Source of the DNA: Chara braunii
Taxonomy: Eukaryota > Streptophyta > Charophyceae > Charales > Characeae
DNA length: 21,528 nt
Assembly: GCA_003427395.1 (NCBI GenBank)
Contig: BFEA01000213.1
Span: forward strand, 1,863,795-1,885,322
Direction of reading: 5' to 3'
Part shown: in pieces, positions 17,112 through 21,528 of the stretch
Layout of the letters: each line of letters begins with the position of its first letter
Position numbering within the stretch: the first letter of the stretch is position 1
The notes under the pieces: model-generated
Databases searched by the model: none
What the model was told of the DNA's origin: nothing
What the model saw: only the letters and a program-made list of their open reading frames with translations
Made by a program: the position numbers and the translations under genes

Positions 17112-17315
17112 TAGTTTTGAGTTAAATAAACAGCAAGGAAAATGAAAACCACCTTGATAAAAACAACAGCAATTTGTCGAAATAATGAAAAAATAATAAA
17201 AATAATTAAAAAGTTACTTTGAGTTAAATAAACAACAAGAAGAATGAAAACCACCTTGATAAAAAACAGCAACAATTTGTCGAAAGGATGAAAACACAAT
17301 AAAAACTCATTGTGA
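17112..17315. repeat. 102-bp tandem duplication
   Basis: TTGAGTTAAATAAAC (17117 and 17219), AATGAAAACCACCTTGATAAA and CAATTTGTCGAAA recur with a 102-base offset, with few differences. The DNA is AT-rich and non-coding. Confidence 0.85.
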
Positions 17316-18952
17316 TAATTTTTTTTTTTTTGTAAACAATTCAATAAAAAATATCGATTTTACGATCCAAATGTGTTCCCTTTCAAAGTTTTTGAACCTT
17401 TTTTTTGTTTTACTATATTCTTCTTATAGATCTGCAATTTTATGAGGGGAATTCATTTCGATGCCTCATTACAAGAGTCAAAACAAAAATGTGCAGATCT
17501 CAGTAAAGGATAATGTTGCCCATCTAGTGGGTATGAGAGACTGAAGAGATTGAGAGATTATCATAATGCAGTTATGAGTAGAAAATGAGTAATGACCCTA
17601 AATATATGTTTGTTTTTATGTGCGAAAGAGACCCTAAAATATGTTTTCAGGAGAAACGGGTCCTAACCTATAAAATGAACAGCCGAATGATAGACCTACT
17701 AGAGAGGAATATTTGTACCACTCGTTTAAGCATAAAGGATAAGTAAAAAATAAAAAGGTCTTATTTTTTTTAAAAGCAAGACAATCATTTGGTTTTATGG
17801 CTTTAAACCACCAGTACCTTTCATAGTGTTGGGGTAATAGGGATACAACTTATACCATATTATTATTAAACTAGGCAGTCGTTAACCGGTGTTTATAAAT
17901 TTAATCATCAACCTATTTTTAATTTCTCGCCTCTTAAACTTATAGGTACAGGCTCGCGGTCGATGTAGGGGAAAGGTAATGGTGGTTTAAGATAGTTTTC
18001 TGTCAAAATAAATGATACTAGATTTAAGGAGGCCGGGAGTGAAAATAGTAAGATGTAGAAAGAAGTTTTATGAGGAAAGGAAGGGGCACAAATGATTGGT
18101 AAGGGTGGAAAATGGTGATAATATTGTTGATTCAAACTAACGACTGACACAACTTGGCGACAATATATTATATTAACTCTGTAGTAATTGTCAGTCACAA
18201 ATTATCCGTTCAGCAAAGCACCGAAGAGTAACCTCGTTGGTCGTTGAATTGAAGTTGATAAAAAATATAACTTCAACTAAAATACATTACTATAAAATAT
18301 TTTATTTTAAATTAATGAGTTTCATTATTATTAAAATATTATATTTCATAATAGAATTAAAAAATATCTATTAGAAAAACTATATTAAATTACTACAACT
18401 ATAATTTATTAAAATAAAAATAAAAATAAAATTTAAATCATGATTAAAATTTAAAAGTCATTTTAATATTAAAATATAAATTTTTTGTAGTTTAGTTTAT
18501 TTATTTTAACGTTAAAGTTTATAGTTCAATTTAAAAGTAATATATATAAGAAGCATGATCGAAATTTTAATGGCGATTGAATTTAATATAATAATAGAAG
18601 TGAAAGTCCTTTAAGGGTATAGTCCCACAAACAAAAAAACTGAATTGAGCATTTGAATTTGAATGAATTTATATAAAAATGCACAGTAGTAAGTTAATCA
18701 TGATTTTATGAACCTTTGAACAGACACCGCATTCATACGCTTAAGACAATATTCTTTATCAGTGAAACTGTTAGAACTGGAACGATACAAATAAGATTAT
18801 TATGACCTCTATCCAAGCATGACACACATGCGTGTAGAAATAGTTAAAAAAAAATGTTAAATAAAATATATAACTTACATGCCCGCCCGACAGGGTTCTG
18901 TTGCAAAGTTGTGGGCGCTACAAAAAATTGTTGTATAATATATCAAAAGCTA
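17316..18952. other. AT-rich DNA without a supported gene
   Basis: More than 1.6 kb with very high AT content, especially 18240-18600. Stops are dense in all frames and no frame shows a domain. A 96-codon minus-strand frame at 17908-18198 has no recognisable feature. It could be intronic or intergenic. Confidence 0.5.
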
Positions 18953-19008
18953 GTATCTTTCTCGACCTTTTGACTAAGGTTAAGTGACTATCTGTTTTGA
19001 ATAGTATA
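18953..19008 (+). pseudogene. U2 snRNA-like pseudogene (5' domain)
   Basis: TCTTTCTCGACCTTTTGACT followed by AAGGTTAAGTG resembles the 5' end of U2 snRNA (plant form CTTTCTCGGCCTTTTGGCT then AAGATCAAGTG, as I recall it). Over the first 34 bases I count six differences, all transitions. Weaker similarity continues through TATCTGTT into the stem IIa region to about 19008. The branch-point-pairing GUAGUA is changed to GACTA with one base missing, so it should not work in splicing. No Sm site or later stem loops were found. A TATA-like word lies about 20 bases upstream. It may be a truncated retropseudogene or the head of a U2-derived SINE. Confidence 0.6.
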
Positions 19009-19989
19009 AACCATTGTTCTCATGGATATACGAAACCTAAGCGGTGTTGAGAATTTGTAGGCATGAGTGATGCGAAGGTCCAAAAAGAAAAGAAAAAAAA
19101 ACGCAAACTTAATGATTTTTTTCGTCCAGAAGAATGCATTAAAAATATAAAATCTTAAAATGATGTAAATTAGGTTTTTGATATAAAAAAATAAAAAATT
19201 TGTTATGACGATTTGATATATTTGTTATCTTTCCGCTGACACATGTGAACCAATGTGATTTTTACAAAGAAAAATGGTCCTTACATAAGGGATTTTCCGC
19301 ACTTCAAAAAATGAAAAAAAAATCAAAATTTTTAAGTGTCCGTGAATTTTGTTAATGATCTTAAAAAAAAATAAAAATCATTTCGACCTTGATATAAATT
19401 GCGATGGCAATTCGATATATTTTTCTTTTTGATCATAGTGGTGGTTCTCCACACTATACTGCTGATAACTCTCATGAACATGTGCTACTGGTCCCCATGA
19501 ATTTCGAACATTGAGTGGAGGGGTAGTTAAAAAAAAACACTTATACTTTTGACTTTATTTTTGCCAAGCCTCGCAACACGATGCATGCAAGAAAATAAAC
19601 GGACATTGACCTTCTTTCCTTTGGCACTGCCATTTATTTTGCTTCGAGAGGCGTACCTCTGAAACTTGCGGCCGCATGCATGCTGCGTGGTTGGGAAGCA
19701 AACATGTGGTATATCTGATAAAAGTAAAAAAAGGGAAAATTTATGAAATACCCTTAAAAGTTCACACATGTGCAAAAAATATCCCAAAAATACACCAGAC
19801 ATCCCAACTTGGGATGATGATCCCAACATACCTCGGCAGAGCGAAATACCCCTCTACAATTTTAAAAGTTTGTGAAATGCCATTTTGGATTCCGAGCCAA
19901 TTTTTCCTTGGGCTCCAAGCGCCCTACACCCCAAAGAAAAAGATTCGGTCTGGGCCTTGTTGTGGCTGGCACCGCCAGCCATCTTGCTC
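19009..19989. other. No supported gene
   Basis: AT-rich to about 19600, then mixed. A short perfect palindrome CATCCCAA-C-TTGGGATG lies at 19800-19816. Open frames on either strand (19527-19999) show no recognisable domain. Confidence 0.45.
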
Positions 19990-20058
19990 CGGTTGCTGAC
20001 CGTCGAAAGTTGCGGTTGCTGACTGTCAAAAGTTGCGGCTCCTGACCGTCGACAGTTG
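19990..20058. repeat. Three tandem 23-bp repeats
   Basis: CGG(T/C)T(G/C)CTGAC(C/T)GTC(G/A)A(A/C)AGTTG repeats at 19990-20012, 20013-20035 and 20036-20058 with two to four differences per unit. Each unit holds a GACCGTCGA-type word. Confidence 0.9.
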
Positions 20059-20161
20059 CGGCAGCATGCAAGGCATCAGAGAAAAATGGCTGGGAAATGA
20101 ACTTGTGGTTTAAATCTTTGCACCATATCCCTGTCCAGGGCTTGCCAAGTTTGTGCTATAG

Positions 20162-20213
20162 CCCTGTTAGGGGCAGAATGCAACTTGCGCAACACCCTAA
20201 CAGGGGTAGATTG
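20162..20213. repeat. Inverted repeat CCCTGTTAGGGG / CCCTAACAGGGG
   Basis: Eleven bases pair perfectly (CCCTGTTAGGG with CCCTAACAGGG) around a 29-base loop that itself contains TGCAACTTGCGCAA. It could be a hairpin or the ends of a very small insertion. Confidence 0.65.
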
Positions 20214-20305
20214 CAAGCATTTAAGTCCAAAAGGACTTTTCCCAGCCTCTTTAAATTTCTCAGGGGTAAACCCTGGTGTACCCACATCTTCTAGGGGCAC
20301 TGCGT

Positions 20306-20445
20306 TCCAATTAGAGGGGCAAATCCGAGATAACCCAAAGCGGAATCCTTCCAAATCGCAGGGGCAAATCCGACGTAACCCAAAGCGGAATCGCTCCAAA
20401 TAAATTAGAGGGGCAAATCCGACATAACCCCAAGCAGAATGAAAG
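20306..20445. repeat. Three tandem ~45-bp repeats
   Basis: The block GGGGCAAATCCGA, then TAACCCAAAGC.GAAT, occurs at 20316, 20361 and 20410 (offsets 45 and 49). The 45-base period is a multiple of three, which keeps several minus-strand frames open across it (20076-20555 and 20311-21027); I treat these frames as unproven. Confidence 0.85.
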
Positions 20446-20627
20446 CACGGACAAAAGAAAAACATTTGGGTCAGGCGGCCGGCTGTCCGCGGTCTGGACG
20501 GTGCACTGCCCCTCGGGAGGAGAATACGAAAAGTACGCGCGGCGTTCATCCGCAATTCGAATTTTCAAGCTGCTGGAGGGCGAACCTCCCCTCAAATCCA
20601 CAGCTTCCTCCACCCTTCCCGCCACCA

Positions 20628-20671
20628 CCCCTCGACTCTCGACTGTTGACCCCTCGACTCTCGACTGTTGG
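20628..20671. repeat. Two tandem 22-bp repeats
   Basis: CCCCTCGACTCTCGACTGTTG-type units lie at 20628-20649 and 20650-20671, differing at the last base. They fall just before the candidate splice donor at 20689. Confidence 0.9.
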
Positions 20672-20688
20672 CCCCGTGTAGCTGCGAG

Positions 20689-20816
20689 GTAAGCCTCCTT
20701 CATGGCGTCTTCCCCGTCCACGGTTGTTCCTTCTGGTCTTCTCCTCTCTTCTTCTTCTCGTCTTCTTCTCTTCTTCTTCATCGTTTGTGCTCCTTCTCTT
20801 AGCGCGCATGAAAGAG
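20689..20816 (+). other. Candidate small intron
   Basis: GAG followed by GTAAGC at 20689 resembles a splice donor. A dense pyrimidine tract (20735-20800) ends in TTCTCTTAG at 20802, and further AG dinucleotides follow at 20814 and 20816. This would be an intron of about 114 to 128 bases. The flanking frame on the left (20501-20688) and the frame at 20817-20970 would be in phase for the last acceptor only. No transcript evidence is available. Confidence 0.3.
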
Positions 20817-20973
20817 CCACAGCGCCTCCGGATACGAGGCCTCGCTCCAGGACGCAGCATTCTACATGAATCTGGTCGCTTTTCTGTACCAGGTGCATCC
20901 GGAGGAGTCTGAAGATTTTGGATGTATCGTGACGATTATGAGCTCCAGATGCATAGAGTGCTTGTGCATATAG
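20817..20973 (+). CDS. Possible exon, unrecognised
   Basis: A frame of about 51 codons reads SGYEASLQDAAFYMNLVAFL, then a Glu-rich and Cys-containing segment, and stops at TAG 20971-20973. It has the look of a folded protein segment but is too short to identify. It directly follows the candidate intron at 20689-20816. It might be the start of a gene that continues through other exons, or a chance frame. Confidence 0.2.
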
Positions 20974-21528
20974 TGCTGATGCCTCATGCCCCCTTCCACC
21001 CGTTCCTTGGATTGGATCCATGCGCAACGCCCCCTGCTGCGGATCTTTCTCCCGTCCGTCCCAATCCTCGTGCCTGTCCCCGTCGCGGTCTCCGACCCCG
21101 TCGGCTCCCTGTCCCAGTCTCAGTCCTATGTTCCTTGTGAGGCACCACCTCTACCGAATCCTTTTACCGCAAAAAAAAAAAAAAAAGAAAAAAAAAAAGA
21201 AAAAAAAGAATTCCTTTTACTCACGCATCACTCCCTCTACCTCCGTTTTCTACGAAGCTCCTCCCCATGCGAGTCTTTCCTCTCCCTCCCCTCTCCTCCC
21301 TCTTTCTCTTCGCACCCCCTTCAACTCGTGCCCTCTTCCCCGCCTCCCCCCCACCCCCCCGCACCCCAACTCCAAATCGTGTGCTCAAATCTGTAAGATT
21401 GATTGCACGCATTTTAAAGCGCGGCTGCCTGTCCGACTCTTGGCCCCCCGGTTTCCGCTTCTTACGAAACTTTCCCCCCCCCTACCCCTCTCCCCTGGTG
21501 CTTCGTTTCTCACAAGGCACTTCCCCCC
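20974..21528. other. Pyrimidine-rich end of window
   Basis: The plus strand is C/T-rich throughout, broken by an A/AAAG tract (21171-21209). Open frames here translate to Pro/Ser-rich low complexity on plus and Gly/Arg-rich on minus; none is called. It could be promoter-proximal or simple-sequence DNA. Confidence 0.5.

Noticed and set aside
19990-20445. CRISPR-like array
   Set aside because: Repeats are directly adjacent tandem units without unique spacers, there are only three units, and the setting is eukaryotic.
20076-20555. 159-codon minus-strand open frame
   Set aside because: Its N-terminal half is the 45-bp repeat translated, and the remainder overlaps a hairpin. No family recognised.
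20311-21027. 238-codon minus-strand open frame
   Set aside because: Much of it is Glu/Arg and repeat-encoded low complexity from the pyrimidine tract and the 45-bp repeats. It could be looked at again, but I cannot support it as a gene.

Overview
The window reads as nuclear DNA of a eukaryote, most likely a green-lineage alga or plant. The evidence is a decayed Ty3/gypsy retrotransposon whose putative primer-binding site matches plant-type initiator Met tRNA (one G:U pair), a LINE fragment, MITE-like inverted-repeat elements, long microsatellites, a degenerate U2 snRNA-like sequence resembling plant U2, and no bacterial gene organisation. A charophyte-type genome is my guess only; nothing here fixes the species. 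I see no intact host gene.

Left flank (1-4050): a TG microsatellite, a cluster of inverted 35-bp motifs (143-434), a weak coding relic (545-872, minus), a minus-strand LINE reverse transcriptase relic (907-1528), then GC-rich promoter-like DNA with a large dyad (2359-2417), a TATA box (2493) and a consensus splice donor (2592). A possible open frame of unknown nature lies at 3378-3884.

Core (4056-10912): one Ty3/gypsy element on the plus strand: primer-binding site, Gag with CCHC knuckle, aspartic protease, reverse transcriptase, RNase H, a PHD-like zinc finger, integrase (zinc finger, DDE core, GPY-like module) and a Ser/Pro-rich tail. A further unrecognised reading frame follows and overlaps the end of pol by ATGA. 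Gag-pol carries about seven in-frame stops, nearly all explicable as C-to-T changes (CGA or CAA/CAG to stop), and about seven frameshifts, so this copy is dead. No LTR pair could be recognised by eye. In a live copy Gag would form the particle, the protease would mature the polyprotein, RT/RNase H would copy the RNA and integrase would insert it; the PHD-like finger and the extra frame are the non-standard parts.

Right flank (10913-21528): GTTC/GAAC palindromes, a 255-bp foldback element with poly-T/poly-G termini (11171-11425), a second TATA/donor region (12268-12350), a second foldback, a (GA)37 tract, then AT-rich repeat-dense DNA from about 13.2 to 19.9 kb: a 270-bp tandem duplication, microsatellites, two related TIR elements, an element with two perfect hairpins, a 102-bp tandem duplication and the U2-like relic. 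From about 19.99 kb several short tandem arrays appear and base composition becomes GC-rich again, with a possible small intron and exon near 20.69-20.97 kb and a pyrimidine-rich end.
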